Assembly (NCBI GenBank): GCA_947069175.1
Contig: CAMTDV010000013.1
Location: 27,655,857-27,719,856 of the forward strand
DNA from: Scalesia atractyloides
Lineage: Eukaryota > Streptophyta > Magnoliopsida > Asterales > Asteraceae
Reading direction: 5' to 3'
DNA: 64,000 nucleotides
In this document: positions 36,019-48,993 of the stretch, in pieces
How positions within the stretch are numbered: position 1 is the first letter of the stretch
Layout of the letters: each line of letters opens with the position of its first letter
The notes under the pieces: generated by a model
Seen by the model: only the letters and a program-made list of their open reading frames with translations
Databases searched by the model: none
What the model was told of the DNA's origin: nothing
Translations under genes and position numbers: made by a program

Positions 36019-36550
36019 GTTAGTACTCCAAGTAACATATAGTCATGTATGGAGGTAGATGATTAGCATCCATTAAACTCATTGTATGTATTCACCAATG
36101 GACAAATCATCACCAGGATGATTCGTATGGTCATGAATATAAGAATATAGTTAATTATTCATCTAAATTATCAAGCAACCAAGTGAAACTCAAACTAGAT
36201 TGGTGCATTATAATCATGGCAAATGTTTGGAGACTTGTTGTAGTTTGGACACTTTGTTACTAGTAAGTGTACTGATGACTTAGGTAAATGAGATTGAAGG
36301 TGTTTGCGCCTTCATTTTACTGAAATGAAGCCCTAACTCAAGTCCATCAACATGCAAATTGGTTGGGAACAAGGTTGAGTTCATGTTCATAAACAAAAAT
36401 TACATAAGATAAAAGTTTTATAAAAAATGAATTTTAATCCAACTTTGGACCACAAATATGGTGGTGTTCCATCTTAGTTTACCATGGTAAACTTGTGGAA
36501 ACATTCTTAGAGGTAATCCAAGTGGAATGAAAGAACAAAACATGAAGAAA
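34727..36550. other. Intergenic region upstream of the DUF1990 gene
   Basis: AT-rich. It includes a (CT)n run at about 35410-35424, a short CCACCACC-rich stretch at 35455-35500 and an (AT)n microsatellite at 35963-36015. No ORF with recognisable homology. The promoter of the minus-strand DUF1990 gene should lie just above 34726, but no clear box is assignable. Confidence 0.4.
35963..36015. repeat. (AT)n microsatellite
   Basis: About 53 bp of AT repeats. Confidence 0.93.
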
Positions 36551-38688
36551 TGTATAACACCTTGATATTTTAGAATCGAATCCTATAGTGACACATGTGT
36601 AGAATCTCTCCATATAATTTAGATATGTTGAAGGAGATAAATTATGAAATAAAAAGGGGTAAAAATCCTAAAAATAATATATATTAGAAGTTGAGGGGTT
36701 AATTCTGCCTAAAAGGCATTCTTTTTATTTCTGGGAGGTCCCTTGCGGACCGTATGAACTTAATCTTGCAGTTCGCAAGGATGTTCAAAAATTATTGTGT
36801 GCCTGGTCCCCTTATGCCGAAGGTGTATCCCCTTGCGGTCCATAAGTGGTGCCCAACAGCAAAAACACTGCTAGCAGCAGCCTTTGCTGCAATTTTGACA
36901 CCTTTCCTCTAAAATTCCACCTTTAACCACAATATGCCACCACACATGCCACTAATCAGCTTCTAACCACTCCATGGGACACTTGTCTCAATCTTAGAAC
37001 ACATGATCACCTATAAATAACACCTTATGTTGCACTAGTTCACCACACCTTCATAAAATCACTTCTCTTCTTTACTTTGGAGTGCTTCTAGACATAGAGG
37101 CCTCCTCTCCTGAAGTTCTAAGCTTCTCTTGAACACTTGTAAGGTTCTTTCTAGTCTATTTCATTTTGTAGGCTAGTTATTAGCCGAAAGTCAAGCAAAT
37201 TGACTTTTACTTTGACTTTCGGTTTTGACCATTTTGGTCAAGCCAAAGTTCGAAACAAACTTTGCAATGTGATCGTAATAAGGAAGGTGTAAATCCTTGT
37301 GATTGCACCCTCTAAAGATCACGTTAAGTATGCGAAATGACGAAATCAATTTATATTAAACATAAAGTCAAAACATAGAATTTTGCAACTTTCGCTAAAT
37401 TAACTTCAAAGTATCGAAACCTTAAATTTTGACGCCATATCAGTTTACAAAACATATTAGGACATGTTTAATCGTGTCCAACTCGTTATTTCCTTGATTA
37501 GAGCCCGTTTCTTATTCGAAAGTCAAATAGTTTAATTTTCGCTTTGACTTTCGATTCCTGACCCATTTGGTCAAGTTTAGGACCTGGTTAGAATTTGTTA
37601 TATGACCATAATATTGTAGGGAATAACCCTCTGAGGTTATACCTTCTGTTCATGTCATTTGATAGGTTTATTGACGAGCCAACATTATATATATATTTAC
37701 AAATGTCAAAAATACCCTATGGCGTAAAAATGGCTTTAAACTAATAAGGCATATAATCTGACCTCAAGACTGATTATATAACATTATTAAAAATGTTTTG
37801 ACATAATGGACTCGTCATAGACCTATTCAACTACCCGATACGGTATTTATGAGCACGACTACTTTAAATGATATAAAATATATAAACTAGTCGAAACGTG
37901 TCAAATGATTTCAAAACCATTCCAAATCAAAATGCTTTGTTAAAATAACCCGTATCCAACGAGGCCATGCACCCGTACGGGTATAAACCACATTCTATTC
38001 GGTCAGCGCTTAATCTAGCGTAACCAAGTGTAATTCTAAGTAGCCGGTCAAAGTCTAAAGGATATATATTGACATGTGAACATCTATACGATAATATTTC
38101 CATCCATTCCAGATTAGAAGCCTCATGTAAATTGCGCCTAATTTTAAGTTGTTTGAACTATGGTTGCGCTAAACATGCGTGATTTTGTAAAGACTAGCAC
38201 AGGTAAATATTTTTAGACTATTTTCCCTATACGGCTTAGGATATGACATTAGGCGCTTAGTCAGGTATTAAATCATGGGTGAATGATGCTTGAAATTTAA
38301 ATAACCCGTTTTAATCCGTTTTGCTTGTTAACTTAAACTTGGGGATTAATACGACCGTGTCTGGATGTCCTCGACTCACTTAATTGCAAGTGGCCACGAC
38401 CTAAGCGCGGGGAGTAGGCATACACCCGACAAACACTAATCATGTACCAGTTTTCATCGCCAGACCCATATGTATTGACAAGCATGTAAAAGTGGTAACA
38501 AGAGATATAGTTTATTCCATGTTATTTACCAAATGGTATCAAAAGTTATTTTGAAAAATTTTCAAAAAGTCGGTTAATTGTATTTACCAGCGAAAGATTA
38601 TGTATTTTCAAAAGACTAAGCGCAGGTTATTATACGGAATAGGCTAGAGCTGCTTGGTATTTAAATATTGGAATTTACAACTCCACGG
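36551..38688 (+). repeat. Truncated gypsy LTR (element J), related to the B-family LTR
   Basis: It starts TGTATAACACC. Its right half shares many short blocks with the end of LTR 1, in order: ACATTCTAT.CGGTCAGCGC, TTAATCTAGCG, GTGGCCACGACC, GTAGGCATACACCCGACA, TTTACCAGCGAAAG and TATTTTCAAAAGACTAAG. The last 300 bp or so and the PBS are missing, and copia integrase sequence follows directly. A TATAAATA lies at 37012-37019. Inverted words of the CCCTTGCGG/CCGCAAGG type lie at 36735-36850. Confidence 0.75.
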
Positions 38689-38693
38689 AAAGG

Positions 38694-41321
38694 ATGCTCG
38701 AATTTTGCAACGAAAAGGGGATTTTTCACGAATTCAGTGCCCCCTATACTCCTCAACAAAATGGAGTTGTTGAACGTAAGAGTCGCACACTGATCGAGAC
38801 TACCAGAACCATGCTCGCTGATTCAAAACTTCCAATTAGTTTCTGGAGCGAAGCAGTCGCATCTGCGTGTTACACCCTTAATCGTGTCTTAACAGTCAAG
38901 CCTCACAACAAGACTTGTTTTGAGTTGCTGAATCAACGGAAGCCTAACCTTGCGTTTCTGGAGCCTTTTGGATCACCGTGTATTGTACTGGACCAGGATG
39001 GTAAAATTGGAGCCAAATCCTTGGAAGGATTTTTCGTGGGCTATGCTATTCCACAAAAGTGTGTCTTCTTCCCGAGTCTGAACCAGGTTATTCTTGCACA
39101 TCATGTTGATTATCAACGTTATACTACGCCGACGCAGAAACCTGGGGATCCATGGTTGTTTAACTACGAAGGGTCGTGGAATTCATTTGACCTACCTGAA
39201 GTACCATTTGAAGAAGAACTTGCTATGCTCTTTCAACAGCATCAAATCTCTAATCAAGAGCAAGTTACCAGACCGTTGGTGATTTCCCCGTCACTTCCTG
39301 TGTCTAACATTTTTTATGCAGGTCCGAGCACTTTTCTTCAAGATTCTGTCTATGTACCTATTCTAAACACTGCTGAATCATCTGCCTATCTACCGCCTAA
39401 TGCCGACTCCGATCATGAACCGACTTTTGATGATGGAGAATTAAGTTCCGATGAAGGATCTGAACATATTGAAAGCTTCTTGAATGCTCAAGCTGATCAA
39501 TTAAACGTCACAAATGAAGCTACATCTTCTGCTTCGGTTATTGATGAAGTGATCACGAACTTGCAGACTCAAGTGGATGTTCCCAGTGAAGTGATGCCGA
39601 GGACACTTTCATATCATCCATCGTAGAATATCATAGGCAGCTTACAAATAGGAGGCAAACTCGCAATCAGATCAACAAGGATCTAAGCTGTTTTTATACC
39701 CGTATTGCTCCATTACAAACCCGAATTTCTTACAGTTGTTTTGTTTCACAGGTTGAACCTGGGAACTTGAGGGATGCGTTAAAAGAAGAAAGTTGGGTGG
39801 AGGCGATGTAGGAGGAATTGCTTCAATTCCAGAAGTTAGGATTCTGGAAGCGTGTTGACCTACCAGACCATCACAAAAAGATAAACACTAGATGGGTCTT
39901 CAAGTGTAAACGTGATGAAAGAGGGATCGTAGTGCGCAACCAAGCTCGACTCATGGTACAAGGCTTTCATCAGCAGGGATAGATTACACCGAAGTCTATG
40001 CCCTAGTCGCTCATCTCGAGGCAATCCGCATATTCTTGGCCTTTGCTTCTTGGAAAGGGTTCAAGGTGTACCAGTTGGATGTCAAATCTGCTTTCCTGTA
40101 CGGAAAAGTCAAAGAGGAGGTGTATGTCGGACAACCACCGGGGTTTGTCAATCCCATACACAAAGATAAGGTCTACCTTCTGAACAAAGCCTTATATGGT
40201 CTTCATCAAGCCCAAGAGCTTGGTATGAAACGCTGTCACGACATCTTCTAGACAACGGCTTTCTCAGAGGAACTGTAGATTCTACCCTCTTTACCAAGGA
40301 AGTGGATGGACATTTGATTATTGTGCAAATATATGTGGATGATATCATCTTCGAATCGACAAATGATAAGTTGTGAAAGACTTCGAAGAAGTCATGAAGC
40401 GCAAATTTGAAATGAGTGCAATGGGAGAGATGAAGTTCTTTTTAGGACTTCAGGTTGATCAATTGCCTGATGGTATCTTCATCCACCAGACGAAGTATGT
40501 TCATGACATATTAGAGAAATTTGATATGACAGGAACTAAACCAACATCTACCACGTTAGCTCCTAATCACGGCATTTGTCCAGACGTCATGGAGTCAAAG
40601 TTGATGAAACGTTGTATCGCTCCATGATCGGATCCTTGATATATCTAACAGCTTCCCGACCTGATATCATGTATCCTACATGCCTGTGCGCCCGTTTTCA
40701 GTCTAGTCCAAGAGATTCGCATCTGCTAGCCGTCAAGCGTATCATGAGATATTTGAAAGGATTTCCAAGCACCGGCTTGTGGTATCCTCTACACGATGAC
40801 TTCAATCTTGCGGGTTACTCGGATTCTGATTTCGGTTGCTGCAAACTTAATGCTAAATCTATGAGGCTGGTTGCCAGTTCTTCGGAACCTGTTTGGTAAC
40901 ATGGCAATGCAAGAAACAGACCACGGTCGCTCTCTCTACGTGTGAAGCTGAATACGTTTCGGCATCCAGCTGTTGTTCCCAGATTCTCTGGATTCAACGG
41001 CAGATGAGAGACTTCGGACTGCAATTTCTTGACACGCCCATTTATGTAGATAATCAGGCTGCTATTGATATCACTAAAAACTCATGTCAACACTCACGCA
41101 CTAAACATATTGAGATTCGACACCACTTTATCCGAGACTGCTATGAGAAAAAGTTGGTTAGAATTGAAAAAATCCACACTGATGACCAAACACTAGATCT
41201 TTATACCAAAGCATTTGATCGTTCAAGATTTAAAAATCTTTTAAAATTAAATGGTTTAAGATATCTAGCATCAGTGGATATTCATGAGGTTGAGTTTGAG
41301 GATGACGAGGACTTGACGTGA
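38694..41321 (+). pseudogene. Copia pol of element H: integrase C-part, RT, RNase H
   Basis: 38694-39626 is open and encodes the end of the integrase core (FSAPYTPQQNGVVERKSRTL, then SFWSEAVASACYTLNRV) and the variable linker. RT starts near 39750 in broken frames (TRWVFKCKRDERGIVVRN), continues VYQLDVKSAFLYGKVKEEVY at 40036, and has the YVDD active site near 40333-40344. FFLGLQVDQLPDGIFIHQTK follows, then RNase H with TVALSTCEAEYVSASSCCSQ and HSRTKHIEIRHHFIRDCYEK, ending at 41321. Several stops and frameshifts, so not functional. Confidence 0.88.
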
Positions 41322-43535
41322 TTCTCATCGGTATGACATTTTTTCTGTACATACTTGCTTAAAAAATTATAAAAATCCAAAAATATGTTTTTGATTTTAG
41401 AGGGAGAAAGATTAGGAAAATATAAAAACATTATAAAAGTCAAAAAGAGTTTTTGTGAAAAGGGAGATCATATTACATCAATATGATAACCACAGTATGC
41501 TAAAGATATAGACTGTTTAAACAAGGAATTAAACAGGTCTTACTAAGGATGTGCCAATAGGCTTCACTCGTTCAGTAAATTATTTTTCAAGATATAAACC
41601 TAAAAAGAAAAACTGAGTAACTTGTGGGTTAACATCTCTCGGATATATGGACTAAGTACTCCGAAATTTCGTTTGAGAGAATGCCAGATTTTGTGATACT
41701 GGGTCTTTATATTTAATCGATATATGGGGTATTATCCGAGTTCTTCTGATTTTGTGTCACCAATGGCCTAGAACTTGTATAATACTTTACGCATTTTTCG
41801 CCCACGAAAGCTGCATAAAAATGATTATGTCATAAACTTTGTGACATTTGCAGTTCAAAAGATTCCTTAATGGAACACCACCTAAAGATGAGCCTTTATC
41901 TCTTTGTCTGTATGGAAATACTAACCTAAGCTCTCAAGGTCTTGCAATTCACCCCATTTACATATATCAATTGAATATCTTCACCTGTGAAATGATATTC
42001 TGGGAATCTCGATACGGGAGTATATTCTGAGATGGGAAACACAGTTATTTCATGTTCCTTAAAATTACTTAAATATCTTGAAACAATTGAGAAACGAGAA
42101 GAAGTTTAAGTGGATAAGTATATTGGCAATCTAAGTAAATTTGTTTAAAAACTTACAGTTACTACCAAGATCAACAGTACTGGTGATTTGTTTAAAAACT
42201 TGATATGATTTTCTTAACACAAAACTCACAAAAATATGCTTGTGTATATATCTTTACTTGTTATTTCTTTCAGAAAAGTCCCAAAAAGATTTTCGGCTTT
42301 TAGAAATTTATCTTAGTTTTTAAGTCTACCGATGATAAAAACAACGTTAGTTCAAGTCAAAGCGACGATTGCTAGAAGAAAGCTGAAGACCACGGGTTTG
42401 GAGCTAATCTTGAAAAGAAGATTACCTGAACGTCAACAAAGTTCATTAATTTGAAACTTTACATGTTTAAATAAATATGTTTTGGTCAAACAATGGTCAA
42501 CCAAGGTCATTAACTTGGACTTGGTAGGCAAATCAGATAACCAGGGTCATAAACTTGGACTTGGTTAACTGAGTGGGTTTTTAAACAGATAAAAAAATTC
42601 ATAAAAAATCAAAAAGATAACAAAGTGTCAGTCATACGAGTGACATTAGTATTCGTTCGCACTTAACATGGTTCGTACGAGCGACTACTGAATGAGTATA
42701 AATGGGTCACTCATTCGCACGAGTCAGACTATTGACTTTGTGCGATTGGGAGAGAATTTTGTGCGAACCAGTTCCTACCACTTCACATTTCTTGATCTAT
42801 ACTACGTACTGATACATTGGGGAGGTTGATTTGCACACCTCTTGCAATGGGAAAGGTACTTATACTTGATTTAAGTCGTTATAATGCCGAATTTGATCAA
42901 ACGGACATAAAACGTAGATTTAGGAAGATTGGACCGGTAAAACATAAAATTGAACTCAAAAACGTTAAAATCGTCCCTATTAACCAATAAATGACCTTCA
43001 ATTTGTTAAAATCTACACGTTTAAGTTTGGTTTGACTTGGTGTTATTTCATGCGATTTGGAATTCGTACGAATAGTCACTCGTACGAGCAGATTATCAAA
43101 TATTTGTTATTATTTTCACTCGTACGAGTGAGTATTCATACGGGTAGGATCCTTAAAAGTTAAAGTTAAAATTTTGAAATTTGATGACTCATACGAGACA
43201 TCATTCGTACGAAGTAGATCTGGCCAAAATTTTTGAAAATTTCTCTAAGTATAATTGTTCATCCGTACGAATTAGTGGCTCGTACGAATGATGTTTTGAT
43301 TCAGATCTAAGTGTTTTGTTATTATATGTGACTCGTACGAATGAATGGATCTTACAAGTGATTCAGTGTTAAAATTTTGAAAAATTTTCCAACGGTTTGA
43401 AATGTCTATGCGTGCAGGTCAAGAAATCATCTATTTCTCCATTCCATAACATATGTTGTCTTCTGGATGATTCTATTCCAGAAATCGCGTGTATTACGAA
43501 GTCTTATATTTTTGGGCAGACTTCCAATTACTAAA
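41322..43535 (+). other. 3' tail of element H
   Basis: About 2.2 kb of AT-rich sequence with no credible ORF. The first 400 bp loosely resembles 59816-60300 of element E. The distal half (42626-43365) holds a reiterated CGTACGA word. The LTR that should close the element is not identified. Confidence 0.5.
42626..43365. repeat. Interspersed TCGTACGA palindrome array in the H tail
   Basis: Seven perfect copies of the 8-bp palindrome TCGTACGA (starting 42673, 43064, 43080, 43120, 43205, 43281, 43333) plus several one-mismatch forms. They are usually flanked by GTGACT/AGTCAC or GAATG/CATTC. Spacing is irregular, so this is not a simple satellite. Confidence 0.88.
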
Positions 43536-46500
43536 TGTCACACCCCGAATTTCCAATCTAAATCCATACGCCAGTGGGCCCGGTGGGAAGTATCGTGACA
43601 TCAGTTGATAACATCATTGTCAATTAAATACGGCACATCGGAAGTCTTAGAATAAAATTACTATTACAAACCGAATGTTCGAAATACAAAATAATACAGG
43701 CTCGTAATAGAAGATCCATAGGCGGATCATAAAATGTACAAAGAAAGAATATAAAACAGACTTTAGGGCAGATCTAAGGATTTGCAAGATCCTCTTATTT
43801 TACTACCGAGCAGCTTCCGGCCTATTTCGTATTGTACCTGCAAGCTTAGTCTTTTGAAAATACGTCAGCTTTTACTAGTAAATACACCCGACTGACTCGT
43901 TTTAAGAACATTTTAGAAATTTGACTTAAGTGCACAGGACACAAATCTTTTATAAATTGGGAAAGTTACTTTGTAACCTTGTTAAAAGATTCACATGTTT
44001 GTCCATACATACAGGGCCTAGTACAGAGACCAAGACATGATTAAATACACACCACTTAGAACTCACGGAGTAGTTATCCCCAACGTCTTGGGTAATTTGC
44101 ATTTGAGCGTCTGTCAGGTGTATGCCTACAACCCGCGCTAAGGTCATGGCCACTATCTAATGTAATGAGCCGAGGATATCCTGGACACGGTAGTTAACCC
44201 CTGATGTTTAAGTTATCAAACAAAACTGATTAAAACGGAATATGCGGATTTACTAGCCACAATCCGACATTCGATTGATCCCATTTCCGACCAAGCGGTA
44301 ATAATTTACCGTATCCCAAGCCCGTATAGGGAAAATAAGTCAAGTGTATTTACATGAATAAGCCTTGTTTAAAATGCAAGATTATATCCCAGCGGTATTT
44401 GAAATGAACTAAGTGCGATAGCATTTACGAAGGCTCTAGTCTGGATTATGGCATAAGCTAACTAATTAAAATGCTAATGGTCTTTTGCAAGTCATAGACT
44501 TAGACCCGACTAGCGTAATGGATCAAGATTAAGCGATGATCAGATAGAATGTAGTTAAACCCAACAAGTACCTTGACTTGCATAATGTGGGTAAACTATA
44601 AACATTCTGGATTTTGAAACTTAAATGACAAGGTTAGATCCGTTTCGGGTAATTTTCGTAAACTAGTTACATATACTTAACCGTACGCATGTTAGCGATA
44701 TTGGGTAACCGGATGAGTCATGGACAAGTTCTATATTCCCTATTATACTTTAATTAAGTTGTAATATCAGTAGGATATCAACTTATATGGCCTTTAAGGT
44801 TTTAAAATGAAACTATGCCTCATAAGGGCATTTTGGTAATTTCATACCATATAAAAGGAACTTAAATATATAATTAAATGTTATAATTAATTATTGTAGA
44901 AAAATAATTTATTTATGATATAATATCAGTAGGATATTAACTATATGTGTAATTTATATTTTTTTGACCAAACTATGCACTAAAAGGGCATTTTGGTCCT
45001 TTTACACATAGTTTTATAAATTATTTGGGATTCTGAGTTTATATCATACACCTATGTCAAAATATCTAAAATAAGTTTTAAAATTAGTAGGTAACAAGTC
45101 TTAGTTGATAGCTAAGGTTTTAAACCATACTATGCGCTAAAACGACGCTTATGTTGTAAAAAGACGATTTATGCGATGTTTAACGAAAATGATGTTAAGG
45201 TCGGATTAAAATGTACTTAGATATGTTATTTAATGTAACATATCATAGGTAAAATATTTACTTTGAAAAGATATGATTAAAACCATTTTATAAGCTATAA
45301 GGGCTTTATCGTCATTTAACGACATATTACAAGGACTTGTTCATAAACTCAGTTTATAATCTGATTTAACATCCCAAATAATCCTACTTATAATATTACA
45401 TCAGTAGAAAACTTATTTTCAAGTTCATTATCTTTTAAACCTTATTTTATGCAAAAAGGGCCTTTTAGTCAAAATGGCATAATTACGGAACTTGTGCATA
45501 AACTTAGATTCTGATTATGAACATGTAATATAACCTCAGAGGGTTATGCTACATTATATTACAATTATAATGCAACTTTAGAATAGTAGCTAATTATCTA
45601 AACCGGGTCAGAATCGAAAGTCAAAGCAGAATCAAACTTTGCGACTTTTGGTTGCGAACCGACCCTAGAACTGAAATTGACGAGCCGAACATGTTCTTAC
45701 ATGTTCTAATAATTATTACCAACTTGTTTAAGTGTCAAAACAGGTTTCATAACATATATAGGATCAATTTATGATTTTCCCGAAAAATGGTCTGTTTGAC
45801 TTTTTAATACCGTAACTTTGACTGGTCAATTGGTCTAGCAAACGTGATTTTCAGGAGGTGCCCTTTAGAGGGACTAACACCTACCTTATTATGATCATTA
45901 GCCATGTTCACTACGAACAATGGCTGGACCATAATGGTCTTAACCGAAAGTCAAGGCGTTTTCCTTAAAACGCTTGACTTTTGCTATAAAAGCCTATAAA
46001 CGAAAATGCAAGAGGAAGGAACACCTACAAGAGGTTCCTATAATGCAATAGAACTAAGTTGGATGCTCCTTTCAGTTGGGAACTTCCATAGGAGGGAGAT
46101 AGAGTTGTGAATGAGAAAGGTGCAAGTTCAAATGGTGAACCTTGGCACCTATTTATAGTTGGAGAGCTTGAAGGAGGTGATGCCAGGTGCTAAAGGGTGT
46201 AAGTGGGAGCTTACAAGTGTCCTAAAATGTGACATAGCAGTTTGGAAGACCATGGTTTCGAATCAAATGGTTTTTGGCACTTTGTGTGGAGACCAAGTTA
46301 AAATTCTGCAGATACAACCCTCTAGCAGGCCACGAGAGGCACAGGCCTTGCCTCTCGCGCCCCGCGAGCGCCCCTAGGCCACTTTCAAAAGTTGACACTT
46401 TTAGCCCCTTAACTTATAAAACCCTCTAAAATCTTCTAAAACACTTTTTAGCATTTTTAGCCCTCCGTAACCAATATTTGGCATATCCGGGAGTATGCCC

Positions 46501-46740
46501 GGATATTTTCGAGCTCTTAGTTTGTTAAAAAGTCACTCAGAGGTATAAATTAACATGTTGACACTTTTAACCCCTCTATTATCCAACTTTCACATAATTA
46601 TGGATTTGATCTCTCTCGTCCAACAAGTGGGACCTATGAGAGTTAGGACTTCGTAAAGGATCACTCATAGGCTCGTTATAAGCATGTTGACTCCGATGTC
46701 ACTCAGAAGTTGGTCATGTTGACACTTTTAACATGACTTT
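43536..46740 (-). repeat. 3' LTR of element D, 5' end deleted
   Basis: The plus strand starts TGTCACACCCCG, the inverted end of the B-family LTR. It is collinear with LTR 1 in inverse orientation to about its 300th base. A U3 repeat remnant lies at 46672-46735, GC-rich words at 46317-46372 and an inverted TATA box at 46150-46157. Confidence 0.88.
46150..46157 (-). promoter_or_regulatory. Candidate TATA box of the D LTR
   Basis: TATAAATA on the minus strand in the same context (CCAAC..GGTGCC) as in LTRs 1 and 2. Confidence 0.55.
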
Positions 46741-46742
46741 GT

Positions 46743-48540
46743 CCCCTACTTGGAACTTAAGAGGTTTACGCCTCTTGTCAGCATAGCTCTTCTGCCTATC
46801 CCTGGCAGCTTTGAGACGATCACGGATTTGCACCATCTTTTCCGTGGTCTCCATGGCAATCTCTGGTCCTGACAGTTGAGCTTCCCCAACCTATGCCCAA
46901 CACACGGGCGTTGTACATTTTCTCCCATACAAGGCCTCAAAAGGAGCAGCCTTGATGCTCGTATGATAACTATTATCATAGGAGAATTCTATCAGGGGTA
47001 AGTGGTCATCACAACTTCCACCTAAATCAATTACACATGTTCGGAGCATGTCTTCCAAAGTTTGAGTAGTACGCTCATTTTGACCACAGCCTGCGGATGG
47101 TAAGCCGTACTAAAGTTTAATAGTGTGCCTAAAGATTATTGGAAACTTTTCCAAAAATGAGAGGTATATCTAGTATCTCTATCAGATACAATAGACATTG
47201 GCACACCATGTAGGGACACAATCTTGTCCACATACAATTTAGCCAATTTGTCTGAATTATACGTTTCCTTATTGGCAAGAAATGTGCTGACTTAGTCAGC
47301 ATATCCACAATGACCTAAATAGTGTCATTTCCACTTTTGGTCTTAGGTAACTTGGTAATCAAGTCCATAGTTTACCATTTCCCATTTTCATGTGAGAATT
47401 TCCAATTGTTGTAGAAGTCCTGCCGACTTCTGATGTTCGACCTTAACTTGCGAACACGTCAGACACTTAGCTACATAAGTGGCTATGGATTTCTTCAAAC
47501 CCATCCACCAATAATTTTTCTTCAAATCTTGATACATTTTGTCACCACCTGGGTGAACTGAGTATCTTGAATTATGTGCTTCTTGGAGGATTAGATCTCT
47601 AAGTCCTCCAAAGATTGGAACCAAGATTCTATCATTAAATTTAAGAATTCCATCCATTCCAGGCGTTAACTGATCAACAGTTTCGCCTAATCCTTCATTA
47701 GGAGCATTAGCCTCTAACAGGGCTTGCTTCTGCGCATTTAATAGCTTTTCATTCAAGCTATTTCTGAGCTCAATACTCTTGGCATTAATTCTGATAGGTT
47801 TAACTCTTTCTTTGCGACTTAAGGCGTCAGCAACTATGTTTGCCTTGCCGGGATGATAGCGAATCTCGCAATCATAATCATTAAGCGTTTCCATCCATCC
47901 ATCGGCGTTGTCGCATGTTCAATTCTTTCTTATTGAACAAGTGTTGGAGGCTCTTATGGTCAGTGTATATAATACACTTTATGCCATACAAGTAATGTCT
48001 CCATAACTTAAGTGCAAATACAACGGCACCCAATTCCAAATCGTTGGTGGTGTAATTCCTTTTGTGCACCTTTAACTGACGTGATGCATAAGCAATTACC
48101 TTGCCTTTTTGCATTAGCACACAACCCATGCCAGTGTGCGAGGCATCACAATAGACTACAAATTCCTCAATACCCTCAGGTAGGGATAACACAGGAGCAT
48201 TGCTCAACTTGTGTTTTAGAATCTCAAAGGACTCTTGTTGTTTCGGACCCCAGTTAAATTTAACATTCTTACGGGTCAAGGTAGTTAAAGGAGTGGCTAT
48301 CCTCGAAAAGTTCTCAATGAACCTCATATAGTAACCAGCCAATCCTAAGAAGCTACGAATTTCTGATGGGGTTTTTGGCGCTTCCAATTCATTATAACTT
48401 CTATTTTGGCGGGATCCACTTGGATACCATGCTCACTTACCATATGTCCAAGAAATTGGACTTCTCTAAGCAAAAACTCAAACTTAGATAATTTTGCATA
48501 TAGCTTCTCTTGCCTTAGCAGTTCTAGAATGCACCGAAGA
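46743..48540 (-). pseudogene. Pol of element D: RT end, RNase H, integrase
   Basis: 48387-47881 is open and carries TPSEIRSFLGLAGYYMRFIE, the RNase H start FVVYCDASHTGMGCVLMQKG and VHKRNYTTNDLELGAVVFAL. 47894-47388 is open with ADALSRKERVKPIRI, the HHCC region SVHPGGDKMYQDLKKNYWWM and CLTCSQVK. Integrase core and C-terminus continue with stops down to 46743. The frames overlap around a frameshift at the RRWM motif near 47890. Not functional, but the RNase H block is well preserved. Confidence 0.88.
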
Positions 48541-48993
48541 TGTGAGTCTCAAAACGTATTCGGATCATAATGGTTGATTGTTATCACCCAAACAACTATG
48601 GATTAGTTGTTTGAATGTGCAAATACTAAGAAAAACCAAGCAAAGAAGATGAAGAATCTTCAATGGATGAAACAACTAGTGTTGTATATGAAATCCCAAT
48701 AACATGTAACAATAACAACACATGGATAATCGGATGTAAGCACAATAGCAAAAATCACAACACAAGAGAATCACCAAAATCTGTCCAAGAAACTTGGACA
48801 TACATTCATTGAACCATGTATATATACAGACTGATCACCCAGCGTATTTATTAAATACGCTGGGCTATTAAATACGCCGCGTACATGAAAGTTTCACAAA
48901 ATAGCACTTTTGATCCTTTTGATTGTCTAACTATTACAGAATCAGCTCAAACTATGGTTTATCAAGTACCAACGGTCTCCAAAAGTTCTAACA
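48541..48993 (-). repeat. LTR of element G
   Basis: It reads TGTTAGAACTTTTGG to GACTCACA on the minus strand, giving TG..CA ends, and is bounded internally by a purine tract. AATACGC/GCGTATT words occur at 48838-48890. Confidence 0.65.

Larger units (their letters stand above)
38689..43535 (+). mobile_element. Ty1/copia retrotransposon, 5'-truncated (element H)
   Basis: Begins inside integrase, runs through RT and RNase H to a stop at 41321, then a long AT-rich 3' tail. No gag, protease or LTR is recognised. At 43536 the tail is interrupted by the LTR of element D. It is the same broad family as element E, since the pol ends and post-pol noncoding regions align loosely. Confidence 0.8.
43536..48540 (-). 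mobile_element. Chromovirus of the B/C family, truncated (element D)
   Basis: Minus strand: RT C-terminus, RNase H, integrase, then an LTR. The junction near 46740 joins integrase C-terminal sequence directly to the LTR interior, so the chromodomain, PPT and about the first 300 bp of the LTR are deleted. The 5' part is cut at 48540 by the LTR of element G. Unlike B and C it retains the 7 bp before RNase H, so it represents an older, less damaged source type. Confidence 0.85.

Noticed and set aside
36735..36850. tRNA or rRNA fragment in LTR J suggested by GC-rich hairpins
   Set aside because: No A/B box or rRNA signature. It is the family word array.
41848..42030. Short open frame in the H tail
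   Set aside because: AT-rich, no start context or motif, and not matched in the corresponding E tail.
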